Source: Natroniella sulfidigena (GTDB lineage Bacteria; Bacillota; Halanaerobiia; Halobacteroidales; Halobacteroidaceae). From it: a stretch of DNA of 64,000 nucleotides. The notes beneath the pieces were generated by a model that was not told where the DNA came from, made no database searches, and worked only from the letters and a program-made list of their open reading frames with translations. A program made the translations under genes and the position numbers. Where the stretch lies: assembly GCF_023223645.1 (NCBI RefSeq), contig NZ_JALKBY010000003.1, positions 152,988 through 216,987 on the forward strand, in the 5' to 3' direction. Below, one piece after another: positions 26,563 to 36,765 of this stretch (the stretch's first letter is position 1; every line of letters begins with the position of its first letter).

Positions 26563-28092
26563 TTAAGCTGTTTCTTTCTGTTCACTAGTTACAAAGTCTC
26601 CTTTAAACTCCTCAATAGCAGCTTTTAATTTTTCTTCTGTCTCTTCTTCTAACTCTCCAGTTTCAGCAATCGCCTCTCCAATTTCTGGATGGCTATTTTG
26701 AACAAAACTGATAAACTGATCCTCAAATTCCTCAATATCTTCTACAGGAATATCATCTAAGTGACCATTCGTTACAGCATAAATAATAACTACTTGGTCT
26801 TCTACTTCATATGGACTAGTTTCATCCTGTTTTAATACCTCAACAATTCTTTCTCCACGAGCAAGCTTTTGTTGAGTAGATTCATCTAAATCAGAACCAA
26901 ATTGAGCAAATGCTTCTAACTCACGATACTGAGACATATCAAGTTTTAATGTTCCTGCAACATCCTTCATTGCACTAACTTGGGCATTTCCACCAACTCG
27001 TGATACAGATAAACCAACATTGATCGCTGGTCTAACTCCTGAGTAGAATAATTCACTTTCTAAAAAGATCTGCCCATCAGTGATTGAAATTACATTTGTC
27101 GGAATATAAGCCGAGATATCACCAGCTTGTGTCTCAATAATTGGTAAAGCTGTCAAAGAACCAGCTCCCAATTCATCACTTAATTTAGCAGCTCGTTCTA
27201 ATAAACGAGAGTGTAAATAGAATACATCACCAGGATAAGCTTCTCGTCCAGGTGGTCTTCTCAATAATAAAGACATTTCACGATAAGCAACAGCGTGCTT
27301 AGATAGATCATCATAAACTACTAATACATCTTCACCATCATGCATGAATGCCTCTCCGATAGCACAACCTGCATAAGGTGCTAGGTATTGTAAAGGAGCT
27401 GGATCACTAGCAGAGGCAGAAACAACAGTTGTATACTCCATTGCTCCAGTTTGCTCTAACTTATCTACTATTTGAGCAACAGTAGATGACTTCTGACCAA
27501 CAGCTACATAAATACACTTTACATCTTTACCTTTTTGGTTAACTATTGTATCAATACCTACAGCAGTTTTACCTGTCTGTCTATCACCAATAATCAACTC
27601 ACGCTGTCCTTTTCCAATTGGCACCATAGAGTCAATAGATTTAATCCCTGTTTGCAATGGTTGTTCTACTGGCTGTCGTTCAACAATTCCAGGTGCATCA
27701 GATTCAACAGGTCGAGTCTTATCAGTATTGATTGGGCCTTTTCCATCAATAGGCTGACCTAAAGCACTTACAACTCTCCCCTTTAGCTCATCCCCTACAG
27801 GAACCTCAACAATTCTTTGGGTTCTATGTACAGCATCTCCCTCTTCAATTTTAGACTCATCACCTAAAACCACACAACCAATACTATCTTCTTCTAAGTT
27901 CAATACCATTCCATAAACGCCACTATCAAATTCTAGTAATTCACCTGCCATTGCATCTTCTAATCCATGAATTCTAGAAATTCCATCACCAACACTAAGG
28001 ACAGTTCCTACTCCTTTAGTCTCTAACTCAACATTATAATTTTTTATCTGCTCTTTAATAATAGAACTGATCTCTTCTGCTCTAAGATTCAT
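26563..28092 (-). CDS. atpA: ATP synthase alpha subunit
   Basis: The 509-residue non-catalytic nucleotide-binding subunit has Walker A GDRQTGKT, the N-terminal helix that binds delta ([14 protein letters not shown]) and the ATP-synthase signature [14 protein letters not shown]. The C-terminus is rich in Glu. Standard place between atpH and atpG. Confidence 0.98.
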   Translation of the reverse strand: MNLRAEEISSIIKEQIKNYNVELETKGVGTVLSVGDGISRIHGLEDAMAGELLEFDSGVYGMVLNLEEDSIGCVVLGDESKIEEGDAVHRTQRIVEVPVGDELKGRVVSALGQPIDGKGPINTDKTRPVESDAPGIVERQPVEQPLQTGIKSIDSMVPIGKGQRELIIGDRQTGKTAVGIDTIVNQKGKDVKCIYVAVGQKSSTVAQIVDKLEQTGAMEYTTVVSASASDPAPLQYLAPYAGCAIGEAFMHDGEDVLVVYDDLSKHAVAYREMSLLLRRPPGREAYPGDVFYLHSRLLERAAKLSDELGAGSLTALPIIETQAGDISAYIPTNVISITDGQIFLESELFYSGVRPAINVGLSVSRVGGNAQVSAMKDVAGTLKLDMSQYRELEAFAQFGSDLDESTQQKLARGERIVEVLKQDETSPYEVEDQVVIIYAVTNGHLDDIPVEDIEEFEDQFISFVQNSHPEIGEAIAETGELEEETEEKLKAAIEEFKGDFVTSEQKETA

Positions 28093-28093
28093 T

Positions 28094-28657
28094 CTATCTC
28101 ACCCCTAACTTACTTACTTCTAAATTATTTAAATTCTTTTTCATCTTATTTAATTGATTTGATAAACTTCCATCAATTACTTTGTCACCAATCTTCACTA
28201 TTAAACCACCTAATAGATCAGGCTGAATCTCTATATCCAAATCAACTTCTTTTCCAGTAAACTTCTCTAACTTACCCTTAAGAGAGTTCTTATTCTTTTC
28301 AGACAATTCAATTGGTGCCTTTACAGCTACTTCTATTTTATTCCTTTGAGCACTTATTAAACCTTCAAACTGCTGATAAACATCTTCTAAATAAATCTCT
28401 CTTCGCTTATCAAAAAGCAATTTGATAAAGTTAAGTAACATCTCAGATATCTCATCTGAAAAAACATTATCAAACAACTCTCTTTTTTGTTTAACAGCCA
28501 ATTTAGGATGCTCTAATACCTGCTTTAACTCTTCGACTTCATTGACCATTCTTATTACTTCTGAAAACTCTTGCTGAGTTTTATCTAGAGTTTCCTCTTC
28601 AACTGCTAATTCAAATAAAGCCTGAGCATATTTTTCAGCAACCTTATTCTTTAACAT
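28094..28657 (-). CDS. atpH: ATP synthase delta subunit
   Basis: The 187-residue peripheral-stalk cap has the family pattern [16 protein letters not shown] at the start and a C-terminal domain with [20 protein letters not shown]. It holds alpha to subunit b. Its start overlaps the end of atpF by seven bases. Confidence 0.96.
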   Translation of the reverse strand: MLKNKVAEKYAQALFELAVEEETLDKTQQEFSEVIRMVNEVEELKQVLEHPKLAVKQKRELFDNVFSDEISEMLLNFIKLLFDKRREIYLEDVYQQFEGLISAQRNKIEVAVKAPIELSEKNKNSLKGKLEKFTGKEVDLDIEIQPDLLGGLIVKIGDKVIDGSLSNQLNKMKKNLNNLEVSKLGVR

Positions 28658-29154
28658 TTCAGGTCACCCAATTTCTCTTCATCTAACTGTTCAATATAAT
28701 TACTGATTGTTTCTTCTTGCATTTGGTCATCAATAGATTGTTCAATCAGTTCTTTAGCTATTTGAATTGAAATAGTAGCTACCTCATCCTTTAGATCCTC
28801 AACAGCTTGTTGTTTACTTCTTTTGATCTCTTCTTCAGCTTTTTTAATCTTACGATTAGCTTCTTCCTTAGCTTCAATGATTATATCTTCTTTAACTCTT
28901 TCAGCTCGACGAGAACTATCTTCAATTATATTTTGAGCTTCTATCTTAGCTTCTTTAAGTTTTTGTTGATATTCTTCCTTTATTTCTTGAGCAGCCTGTT
29001 GCTTCTGCTCAGCACTATCAATTTTATTGGATATGCTTTGTGCTCGCTCTTCCATAAAATTACTCATCGGCTCAAACAAAAAGTGACGTAAAAGTAAAAA
29101 TAAAACTACAAAATTGAATAGTTGAAACAAAAACGTTATATCAATACTAATCAC
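28651..29154 (-). CDS. atpF: ATP synthase b subunit
   Basis: At 167 residues it has one N-terminal membrane helix (FLFQLFNFVVLFLLLRHFLF), then a long charged helix (about 30-150, EEANRKIKKAEEEIKRSKQQ) forming the peripheral stator. Only one b gene is present, so the stator is a homodimer. Confidence 0.96.
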   Translation of the reverse strand: MISIDITFLFQLFNFVVLFLLLRHFLFEPMSNFMEERAQSISNKIDSAEQKQQAAQEIKEEYQQKLKEAKIEAQNIIEDSSRRAERVKEDIIIEAKEEANRKIKKAEEEIKRSKQQAVEDLKDEVATISIQIAKELIEQSIDDQMQEETISNYIEQLDEEKLGDLKC

Positions 29155-29260
29155 CTATGATTCCCTCCTTTCAAAACTACACCACCAAATAAAAGAATTA
29201 GAATAGAAGATGAATAATGTCACCCATTACCCATCTTCAATTAGTAAGTAAAATAATTTC

Positions 29261-29524
<264 letters not shown>

Positions 29525-29729
29525 TCATTTCCCCCTTAAAATTATTAATTTATTCTATATATATTTGTAAATTAGAATACCTAAATTGAAAAACCTTGAA
29601 TCTCTAGTAACTCTACTAATCACCATTATACTAAAATCTAAAAGCTAATCTTGACTAATTTAATACTTTACAAATAAAATAACATAATCACTTCAATAGT
29701 CATTCTTAATTTAGCTAAACTTAGATAGA

Positions 29730-30434
29730 TTACTCTACTTCCATGGAAATATAAGTCATAGTTAACATTGAGAAGATGAACGCCTGTAAGACTCCTGCAA
29801 AGACATCAAAATAAATAGTAGCTATTCCTGGAACTACCAATGGGACCACTCCAAACAACAAAGCCATAATTACTACACTTCCCATCATATTACCAAATAA
29901 ACGAAAAGCTAATGATATAGGATCAGCAAATGCACCAATAACATTTATTGGGAAGAGCAGTGGCATTGGTTCAAAATAGCCTTTTAAGTAAGCACCAATT
30001 CCTTTGGTTTTAACTCCAAGAAAATGTACATTAATAGCAGTAATAAATGCTAAAGCTAATGTAGTATTTAAATCAGCTGTAGGAGTATAAAGGTTAAAGA
30101 GATCCCTTCCCGGAATAATTCCAACTAAATTGGCAACTACTAAATAAATAGTCAATGTTCCAATATAGGAAACAAAAGCCTTATTCTTGGATTCCATTGT
30201 AGTCTCTACTAAATTAGCAATCGCTTCTACATACGCCCCCATTATATTTTGTAGACTACCTGGCTCAGGTTCCTTTTTCAGATCCTTAGTAGCTAGCCAA
30301 GAAATCAAAACTAATGCTGCCATGATAAGCCAAGTAGTAGTTACAGTAGACTTCACTGGAGCACCAGCAATATTAAATAACCTAGTTACCGCATTATTGG
30401 GTAAATAAAACAATTCTACTGGGGCAAATTCCAT
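29730..30434 (-). CDS. atpB: ATP synthase a subunit
   Basis: The 234-residue membrane subunit forms the two ion half-channels. The essential arginine lies in SLAFRLFGNMMG, and the closing helix has AFIFSMLTMTYISMEVE. A spacer of 208 bases with no gene separates it from atpE; it holds only AT-rich DNA. Confidence 0.97.
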   Translation of the reverse strand: MEFAPVELFYLPNNAVTRLFNIAGAPVKSTVTTTWLIMAALVLISWLATKDLKKEPEPGSLQNIMGAYVEAIANLVETTMESKNKAFVSYIGTLTIYLVVANLVGIIPGRDLFNLYTPTADLNTTLALAFITAINVHFLGVKTKGIGAYLKGYFEPMPLLFPINVIGAFADPISLAFRLFGNMMGSVVIMALLFGVVPLVVPGIATIYFDVFAGVLQAFIFSMLTMTYISMEVE

Positions 30435-30452
30435 TCATTTTCCCTCCTTTCC

Positions 30453-30842
30453 TTAAAATTCAGAATATTTTTGATTGGTTGTCCAGTAATTTAGAGCATT
30501 ACTTGTTAGAACAACTAGTTTTACTGTTAGCGTCCCAATTACCGTAGTTAATAAGTTGACATCATTACGTTGTAAAGCTATGTAAAAAACAGCAAACCAC
30601 AACATGTACCTTATTATATATTGAACAAAAACATAAATCCCAGCTTTAATCGGACTGAATTCAACTGCTTTTTGTAAAGACATTGATAATAATTGAAAAT
30701 TAATCAGACTCATTACTGAGCCAACAAAAAAGCCAAAAACAATCTCATGACTAGATAACACAAATAACAACAATAATATACAAAAATCCAACAAGGCTGT
30801 CCACTTTAAAATAAATAGTTTTGTCTCTTGTATTGCTTTCAT
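30453..30842 (-). CDS. atpI: ATP synthase protein I (AtpI)
   Basis: The 129-residue protein has four predicted membrane helices and the AtpI layout (VGSVMSLINFQLLSMSLQKA is typical of the family). AtpI assists c-ring assembly in several species. It sits directly ahead of atpB, as usual. Confidence 0.88.
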   Translation of the reverse strand: MKAIQETKLFILKWTALLDFCILLLLFVLSSHEIVFGFFVGSVMSLINFQLLSMSLQKAVEFSPIKAGIYVFVQYIIRYMLWFAVFYIALQRNDVNLLTTVIGTLTVKLVVLTSNALNYWTTNQKYSEF

Positions 30843-30853
30843 ATAATCACTTC

Positions 30854-31066
30854 CTAATCTTGCTGAGACATAAGTAATTTATAAGCATTTCTAAAACCAA
30901 CTATAACTCCCAGCACAACAAAAACAGCCAAAAACAAAGCTCCTGTTCCTAACCAGTCATCTAATTTATTACCTAACAACATACCAATTATTATCGGAAT
31001 TAAAATAGCAATTCCTACTTGTGATAATAATGATAGTGCTTTTAAAACCCCTAATTCATTTTTCAT
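30854..31066 (-). CDS. atpZ: AtpZ/AtpI-type small membrane protein
   Basis: A 70-residue protein with two membrane helices (about 16-32, 42-60) joined by GNKLDDWLGTG, the signature of the AtpZ family (putative F0F1-ATPase subunit, linked to Mg or Ca uptake or c-ring assembly). It is the first gene of the atp operon and starts behind AGGAGAG. Confidence 0.88.
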   Translation of the reverse strand: MKNELGVLKALSLLSQVGIAILIPIIIGMLLGNKLDDWLGTGALFLAVFVVLGVIVGFRNAYKLLMSQQD

Positions 31067-31239
31067 TATAACTCTCCTAAGGTCTAGCTTTTAATTTAAA
31101 AATTGCTTGTATTTTATGTGCAACTAAAACTAATTCATAAAATCATTAATTTCTAGTTTATACAATTCAATTTTAGTTATGCATATAACAAAAAGAACTG
31201 CTCAATTACACTTGAGTAATCTCTCCTAATTCCTCTATC

Positions 31240-31268
31240 ATTATACTATAAATTAGTAATTTTGTAAA
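31240..31268 (-). promoter_or_regulatory. Sigma-A promoter of the atp operon
   Basis: On the minus strand TTTACA and a perfect TATAAT are separated by exactly 17 bases. It lies about 175 bases ahead of atpZ, leaving a long leader that contains a small hairpin (CTCAA/TTGAG, 31201-31216). The gene-free stretch 31067-31460 otherwise holds only the inverted repeat at 31388. Confidence 0.85.
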
Positions 31269-31387
31269 GTTAATTTCCAGTAAGAAAGCAACATCTTTTC
31301 CCCTTAAAATCTAAGTCGATAGATGTTCTTCTATTCAAAAGATTCGCACAATTACAATCTGTTTTTAGATCTTCTCATTTGTAATTA

Positions 31388-31435
31388 TTAGATACCAGAT
31401 TTTAAGCATTCTATTTTGTAATATCTGGCATCTAA
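31388..31435. repeat. Inverted repeat downstream of the WecA/TagO-type gene
   Basis: TTAGATACCAGAT and ATCTGGCATCTAA pair with one mismatch around a 22-base loop. No T-tract follows on the minus strand, so it is not a clear terminator. Confidence 0.55.
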
Positions 31436-31460
31436 TATCCAATAAAAATCAATTATAAGA

Positions 31461-32486
31461 TTAATTTCCTAAATTTAATTCAGAATTTAATTTTTTAAAA
31501 TCAAGACTACCTATAATTAAAAATAATATAGCACTCCCTAATAAAAATAGAGCTTCTTCAATAGTAGCTAAACTTACTCCAATGGCAATCATACTTAAGA
31601 AAATACTAATTAAATAAATAATTAAAACAACTTCAAATTGTTTCAAACCTAAAGCCAATAATTTATGATGAAAATGATTATTATCAGCTTGGAAGATAGG
31701 TTGACCAGCTAGCTTCCTTCTTATAATGGATAATAGGGTATCAAAGATTGGAATCCCTAAAGCTAAAATTGATACTATTAAGGTTAAAGCTGTTACGCTT
31801 TTTAAAGCTCCAGTAATTGAAATTACCCCCAACATAAATCCTAAAAACATACTACCTGTATCCCCCATAAAAATTTGAGCAGGATTGAAATTATAACGTA
31901 AAAAACCCAAAGTTGAGCCAATAACAGTCAAAGTCAAAATCACAGTCAAAACTTGCCCTTGTTGATAAGCAAAAATAGCCAAAGTTATAGCTGCAATTAC
32001 AGTAATTCCACCTGCTAAGCCATCTAAACCATCTATTAAGTTGATAGTATTAGTTATCCCCACTAGCCAAATTAAAGTTAAAGGTATTGATAACCATCCT
32101 AAATAATACACTCCACCCCATGGATTAGTAATAAATTGAATCTGTAAGCCCAAAAATATTGCTACTAATGCTATAACAATTTGACCTATTAACTTATTCC
32201 AAGCAGATAACTCGTATAAGTCATCTAGAATGCCTAAGCCAAATATTAAACTCCCACTGACCAAAATAGCTAAAAAATCTCGACTATAACCTAACAGTAA
32301 TAAAGTAAAGACTACTCCAGCATAAATAGCAAGCCCTCCTAGATTAGGTATAGGCTGCTTATTAACCCGTCTCTGATTAGGATAATCTAGTGCTCCTACT
32401 TTAAATGCTAACTTTTTAACCTGAGGAGTTAAGATCAAACTAATTATCCCTGCTACTAATAGTGGGTAAAAGAACATTCTTCTCAC
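31461..32486 (-). CDS. Undecaprenyl-phosphate sugar-1-phosphate transferase (WecA/TagO/MraY family)
   Basis: The 341-residue integral membrane enzyme has about ten helices and the family motifs GILDDLYEL (metal-binding DD), NLIDGLDGLAGG, MGDTGSMFLG and NNHFHHKLLALG. The HFHH motif and the absence of muramyl-pentapeptide features favour the WecA/TagO branch, which loads GlcNAc-1-phosphate on undecaprenyl phosphate to start O-antigen or wall polymer chains. It lies where mnaA/tagO-type genes stand near atp in Firmicutes. In this diderm O-antigen or capsule synthesis is plausible (inference). Confidence 0.9.
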   Translation of the reverse strand: MRRMFFYPLLVAGIISLILTPQVKKLAFKVGALDYPNQRRVNKQPIPNLGGLAIYAGVVFTLLLLGYSRDFLAILVSGSLIFGLGILDDLYELSAWNKLIGQIVIALVAIFLGLQIQFITNPWGGVYYLGWLSIPLTLIWLVGITNTINLIDGLDGLAGGITVIAAITLAIFAYQQGQVLTVILTLTVIGSTLGFLRYNFNPAQIFMGDTGSMFLGFMLGVISITGALKSVTALTLIVSILALGIPIFDTLLSIIRRKLAGQPIFQADNNHFHHKLLALGLKQFEVVLIIYLISIFLSMIAIGVSLATIEEALFLLGSAILFLIIGSLDFKKLNSELNLGN

Positions 32487-32587
32487 CCTTTCTAATTAAA
32501 CAATTAATGTCCACTCCTAATTCTATGTAATCTCTTCTCTAATGTCAATTGTTTAATCTTGTTAATAATTACTATTAGTACAGAGTT

Positions 32588-32629
32588 GAAATAAAGGATC
32601 CAAACTTTTAGTAAATTATTTGGACCCTT
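32588..32629 (-). terminator. Probable terminator after the catalase gene
   Basis: Minus-strand AAGGGTCCAAA pairs with TTTGGATCCTT (one G-U) around a 14-base loop, followed by TTATTT. The tail is weaker than in other terminators of the window. Confidence 0.6.
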
Positions 32630-32638
32630 CAAAAAATT

Positions 32639-34783
32639 TTAAGCAGGTACCATTTCTTTTTTGTTTTTTCGCTTCCAATGGCGATGTTGAGCAATAGCAC
32701 TGACAAATTGTTGACTGAAGTAACCTTCCTGTTCAATAGTTCCCATATCTCCTGCATTTCTGATAGTTACTATCCCCATCTTTGAAACAAGCTCTGCTTG
32801 ACTATCTAGAGCTGCTAGCTCGATTCCTTCAACTTGGGATATAACAAGCAGATCGACTCCTTCATTTGTAGCTCCAATTGTCTTCCCATGCTTAAATGCT
32901 TCATTGACAAAATGTAGAGCATCACCTTGTTGTAATAGATTATCCACACTCTGTCGCCCACCAGGAATATAAACTGCATCGTACATAATTGATCCGGTAT
33001 TAACATAGTTCTTATTCACTTCTAACTGTTGTCCATCTACACCTGTAAGCATCCCTAAATTCTTACTGATAATCTCACTATGAACACCAGCACTCTTTAG
33101 AGCTTCCATAACTTGTGTTACTTGGTGGTGATTAAATCCATCCTCCAGTAAAATAGCAACCTTTCTAGTTGCTGCTACTTGATTAGTATTTTCCTGACTT
33201 ACTGCTGGAGATGAAGCAGTAACACCTGTTCCACCTGGGTTTTGAGGGGGAGCTACACCTATTCCTTTAGCAATCTCAGTGGCTAGTTCTCCATCAACAT
33301 GATTAAACATCTCTACTACGCGTTCTTTAATCTGTTTGTCCATCACTGCTCCCACTTCAAAATGAAATGCTTCAATAATATGCTCTTTTTCAGCATTTGA
33401 CATACTATTCCAAAAGAGGCTTGCTTGGCTGTAATGATCATTAAAACTCTCACTACGTTCACGTACTTTCTTGCCGTCAACCTTTTCGGTATAATGAGCA
33501 TATCCATGTTCAGTATCTGGGGTAGGATGTGGTGCATTACCTCGCAGTGAATTAGGTGAATAACTAGTAACACCTTGATCAATCGTCATTCGGTGATAAC
33601 CCTCACGTTGATTATTATGAATCGGAGCTAGTGGTCTATTGATCGGAATTTCATGGAAATTAGGGCCACCTAAGCGAATAAGTTGAGTATCAAGATAAGA
33701 AAAGAGTCTGCCTTGTAAAAGAGGATCATTAGTAAAGTCAATGCCTGGTACTACATTAGCAGGATGGAAAGCAACCTGCTCTGTCTCAGCAAAGAAGTTA
33801 TCGACATTACGATCTAAGGTCATCTTACCAATTGGTTTAACAGGAACAATCTCTTCGGGCCAAATTTTAGTAGGATCAAGAACATCAAAATCAAAATTGA
33901 ACTCATCTTCCTCTTCTATAATCTGTATGCCCAATTCGTATTCTGGATAATCTCCCTTAGAGATGGCATCCCATAAATCACGGCGATGGTAGTCAGGATC
34001 CTTACCCGCTAGTTTTTGTGCTTCATCCCAGACTAAAGAATGGACACCTAATAAAGGCTTCCAGTGAAACTTAACAAAACGCCCTTTACCCTCTCCATTG
34101 ACAAATCTAAAGGTATTGACACCAAAGCCCTCCATCATCCGATAGCTACGAGGGATAGCCCGATCAGATAACAGCCACATAATCATATGGGTTATCTCTG
34201 GTGTATTAACAACAAAGTCCCAAAATGTATCATGAGCTGCTGAAGCTTGGGGCATATCATTATGTGGTTCGGGTTTGATTGAATGAACAATATCTGGAAA
34301 CTTGATTGCATCTTGGATGAAAAAAACGGGAATATTATTTGCTACAAGATCATAGTTTCCATCCTCTGTATAAAATTTAGTTGCAAATCCCCGTACATCA
34401 CGTACCGTATCAGCTGAACCTTTCGAACCTACCACAGTAGAAAATCTAACAAAGACTGGGGTCTTAATTGACGGATCCTGTAAGAACTTTGCTTTAGTAA
34501 GCTCAGCCATCGACTCATAAGGTTGAAAATGTCCATGAGCACCAAATCCTCGAGCATGGACAACCCGCTCTGGTATTCGCTCATGATCAAAATGGGTCAT
34601 CTTCTCTCTAAAATGAAAGTCCTCCATCAGAGTTGGCCCGCGATTACCTGCTTTAAGTGAGTCATCAGTATGAGAGACACCTACTCCCTGATTAGTAGTC
34701 AATTTTTGATCATCATGATTGACTCGAGATTCATTTAGTTGTTCTTCCTTACTATATTTATTTACATTGTTTTCATTATCCAT
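32639..34783 (-). CDS. katE: Large-subunit catalase with C-terminal DJ-1/PfpI-like domain (KatE type)
   Basis: The 714-residue enzyme breaks down hydrogen peroxide. The catalase core (about 45-540) has the active-site His76 in ERVVHARGFGAHG, the Asn region LVANNIPVFFIQD and the heme-ligand Tyr in GRLFSYLDTQ. The last 160 residues (KVAILLEDGFNHHQVTQVME onward) form the flavodoxin-like domain of clade 2 catalases. It stands alone between other operons, in a part that by eye uses more G/C-ending codons than its neighbours, compatible with acquisition. For a presumed anaerobe it indicates exposure to oxygen. Confidence 0.95.
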   Translation of the reverse strand: MDNENNVNKYSKEEQLNESRVNHDDQKLTTNQGVGVSHTDDSLKAGNRGPTLMEDFHFREKMTHFDHERIPERVVHARGFGAHGHFQPYESMAELTKAKFLQDPSIKTPVFVRFSTVVGSKGSADTVRDVRGFATKFYTEDGNYDLVANNIPVFFIQDAIKFPDIVHSIKPEPHNDMPQASAAHDTFWDFVVNTPEITHMIMWLLSDRAIPRSYRMMEGFGVNTFRFVNGEGKGRFVKFHWKPLLGVHSLVWDEAQKLAGKDPDYHRRDLWDAISKGDYPEYELGIQIIEEEDEFNFDFDVLDPTKIWPEEIVPVKPIGKMTLDRNVDNFFAETEQVAFHPANVVPGIDFTNDPLLQGRLFSYLDTQLIRLGGPNFHEIPINRPLAPIHNNQREGYHRMTIDQGVTSYSPNSLRGNAPHPTPDTEHGYAHYTEKVDGKKVRERSESFNDHYSQASLFWNSMSNAEKEHIIEAFHFEVGAVMDKQIKERVVEMFNHVDGELATEIAKGIGVAPPQNPGGTGVTASSPAVSQENTNQVAATRKVAILLEDGFNHHQVTQVMEALKSAGVHSEIISKNLGMLTGVDGQQLEVNKNYVNTGSIMYDAVYIPGGRQSVDNLLQQGDALHFVNEAFKHGKTIGATNEGVDLLVISQVEGIELAALDSQAELVSKMGIVTIRNAGDMGTIEQEGYFSQQFVSAIAQHRHWKRKNKKEMVPA

Positions 34784-34919
34784 TTTTTCACCTCTTGTTT
34801 TAAATCTTCTAGATTAACTGGAAATACATGATTAGTATAGCTATCAAGACTATAGATTATTCAATTGATTAAAAAGATCTACTTTAGCAATTTTAGATTT
34901 TAAAAGAGGAAAATAATTT

Positions 34920-34947
34920 TTGTGAAGAGAATAATAAATAATATAAA
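34920..34947 (+). promoter_or_regulatory. Possible promoter of the plus-strand membrane protein
   Basis: TTGTGA and TATAAA stand 16 bases apart, 25 bases ahead of the ATG at 34972. The -35 box is weak. The region 34784-34919 must also hold the divergent catalase promoter, which I could not place. Confidence 0.4.
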
Positions 34948-34971
34948 TGTAGAGTTGTGGAGGGTAAAGTT

Positions 34972-35493
34972 ATGGATTATTCAACTAAAGAACTGGTTAT
35001 AATTTCAATTACAGTAGCACTGATGGTTGTTGTTGGCTTTATATTTTATGCTCTTGCTAATTTTTTATTATTTCCAGGTTATCGATTTATCATCTTGGGG
35101 GCTTTTTTAGGGTTTATGATAACTATCCCTATCTTAAAGATTAGAAAAGTTGGGGTAATTACTGTCACCAGTATTGTCTTTGCTATGATCATGAGCTTAA
35201 TCTCTATCTTTATGGGACTAGCTATTGTAATGACAGCTTTAGCTACAGAATTAACAGCCTTTTTACTATTTAGAGATTATACTACTAAACATAAGATTAT
35301 CTTTTCAGCAGCCTTTTATCCTTTCTATGGAGCAATAATTTTTGTTTTTATTTCAAGCTTATTAATTGGCAAGAATATCTACGATTTAATTGGTAGTCCA
35401 ACCTTATTTTTGATCTCTTTAGTTATCGTCTATGGATTAGGACTCCTAGGTTCATCTGCTTCATTAAATACAATTGGAAAAAGGTTAAGATAA
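34972..35493 (+). CDS. Small multi-helix membrane protein, possibly an ECF transporter S component (MptD-like)
   Basis: The 173-residue protein has five to six predicted membrane helices and almost no soluble parts. The opening STKELVIISITVALMVVVGF and the pattern of Gly and aromatic residues (FLLFPGYRFIILGAFLGF) resemble S components of energy-coupling-factor vitamin transporters, but no substrate motif was recognised and no ECF ATPase is nearby. The ATG at 34972 with GGAGGG is preferred to an in-frame GTG upstream. It is transcribed divergently from the catalase gene and ends near a dispersed repeat. Confidence 0.5.
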   Translation: MDYSTKELVIISITVALMVVVGFIFYALANFLLFPGYRFIILGAFLGFMITIPILKIRKVGVITVTSIVFAMIMSLISIFMGLAIVMTALATELTAFLLFRDYTTKHKIIFSAAFYPFYGAIIFVFISSLLIGKNIYDLIGSPTLFLISLVIVYGLGLLGSSASLNTIGKRLR

Positions 35494-35499
35494 ATAAGA

Positions 35500-35600
35500 A
35501 AGTTGCCTCTGGCAACTCAGCTTAAGTCTAAGATTGAGTTTAAGTAAAACTAACAAATATCATCCACAACCTCTAAAAAGATAATTTCTTAAACAATAAA
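35500..35600. repeat. Dispersed intergenic element, copy 2
   Basis: It has the same order of parts as copy 1: hairpin GTTGCC-TCT-GGCAAC (35502-35516), CTCAG, hexamer-period tract, TAAAACTAACAAAT, and a tail with ATCCACAACCTCTAAAAAG and ATAATTTC. It follows the plus-strand gene's stop within ten bases and ends at the terminator at 35604. Confidence 0.85.
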
Positions 35601-35644
35601 AAAGAGCTAAGAGCAATTTACTTAAACTGCTCTTAGCTCTTTTT
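35600..35644 (-). terminator. Bidirectional terminator between comEB and the plus-strand gene
   Basis: Arms GAGCTAAGAGCA (35604-35615) and TGCTCTTAGCTC (35628-35639) are perfect and flanked by A-runs and T-runs, so it can end transcripts from both sides. Confidence 0.93.
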
Positions 35645-35655
35645 ATTAGATCCAA

Positions 35656-36117
35656 TTACTCAAACTGTTGTAACTCAATTTCTGCTTCTTCTATCATCTC
35701 TAAAGCTAATGAATCAGGATACCCACCCTTAAAGATGATCTTATCAACTCCAGCATTAATAATCATCTTAGTACAAAGAATACAGGGTTGATGAGTGCAA
35801 TATAGAATTGCCCCTTCAATAGAAATCCCATGTAAAGCAGCTTGAATAATAGCATTCTGTTCAGCATGCAATCCTCTACATAGCTCATGCCTCTCTCCAG
35901 ATGGAACTTCTTCTTGGTCACGTAAACAACCAACTTCTTGACAATGTTGTAAGCCACTAGGGGCTCCATTATAACCTGTAGCTAAGACTCTTTTATCTTT
36001 TACAAGCAAAGCCCCTACTTTTCTTCGCAAACAGGTTGAACGTTTAGCTACTACTTGAGTCATCTCCATAAAGTATTGATCCCAAGAAGGTCGCTGCTTA
36101 CGATTATTTGGTTCCAT
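35656..36117 (-). CDS. comEB: dCMP deaminase / ComEB family
   Basis: The 153-residue zinc enzyme deaminates dCMP to dUMP for thymidylate supply. Zinc and catalytic motifs are complete: HAEQNAI (His and catalytic Glu) and the PCILC pair. The frame could begin at 36138, overlapping upp by 35 bases, but [12 protein letters not shown] from 36117 gives the standard beginning; both overlap the upp end, so translation is coupled. In Firmicutes a deaminase of this kind commonly follows upp, ahead of the atp block. Confidence 0.9.
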   Translation of the reverse strand: MEPNNRKQRPSWDQYFMEMTQVVAKRSTCLRRKVGALLVKDKRVLATGYNGAPSGLQHCQEVGCLRDQEEVPSGERHELCRGLHAEQNAIIQAALHGISIEGAILYCTHQPCILCTKMIINAGVDKIIFKGGYPDSLALEMIEEAEIELQQFE

Positions 36118-36733
36118 ACAATCTATCACCAGCATCACCTAAGCCGGGTTCAATATAAGCATGATCATTCAACTTTTCATCAACAGCAGCTGTATAAATA
36201 TCAATATCAGGATGAGCTGCCTGTAACTTTTCTATGCCCTCTGGAGCAGCTACTAAACACATAAATCTAATCTTCTTGGCCCCTCTATCTTTAACAAATT
36301 GTAAAGCTGCTTCTGCTGTACCTCCAGTTGCTAACATTGGATCAACAACAATTAATTCCCGGGCTCCAATATCAGTTGGCATCTTACAATAATACTCTAC
36401 AGGTTCTAAAGTATCTGGATCACGATACAGACCAATATGACCAACTTTAGCAGTTGGAATTAAATCTACTACTCCATCTACCATCCCTAGTCCTGCCCGC
36501 AAAATAGGTACTACAGCTAACTTCTTACCTGCAATCACTTGTGCTGTTGTTTCTGTAACAGGAGTCTTAATTTCAATTTCTTGTAAAGGTAAATCTCTAG
36601 TAACCTCATAGGCCATTAAAGTAGCAATTTCATCAGTTAATTCTCTAAATTCTTTAGCTCCAGTCTCTTCTTTTCTTAAATGGGTTAATTTATGTTGAAT
36701 CAATGGATGATCAATTACATGTACTTCACTCAT
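36104..36733 (-). CDS. upp: Uracil phosphoribosyltransferase
   Basis: The 209-residue salvage enzyme joins uracil to PRPP to give UMP. The PRPP-binding loop [13 protein letters not shown] and the uracil-binding end [17 protein letters not shown] are present and the length is standard. It follows glyA, as in Bacillus. Confidence 0.97.
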   Translation of the reverse strand: MSEVHVIDHPLIQHKLTHLRKEETGAKEFRELTDEIATLMAYEVTRDLPLQEIEIKTPVTETTAQVIAGKKLAVVPILRAGLGMVDGVVDLIPTAKVGHIGLYRDPDTLEPVEYYCKMPTDIGARELIVVDPMLATGGTAEAALQFVKDRGAKKIRFMCLVAAPEGIEKLQAAHPDIDIYTAAVDEKLNDHAYIEPGLGDAGDRLYGTK

Positions 36734-36765
36734 TTAATTTACCTCCTTGAATTCATTAGTAAATG

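Noticed and set aside
28807..29091. Plus-strand 94-codon frame opposite atpF, rich in Phe and Ser
   Set aside because: Typical mirror of a Lys/Glu-rich coiled-coil gene on the other strand; no start signals.
32815..33582. Short minus-strand frames inside the catalase gene
   Set aside because: They overlap the catalase frame on the same strand, have no ribosome sites and match no family.
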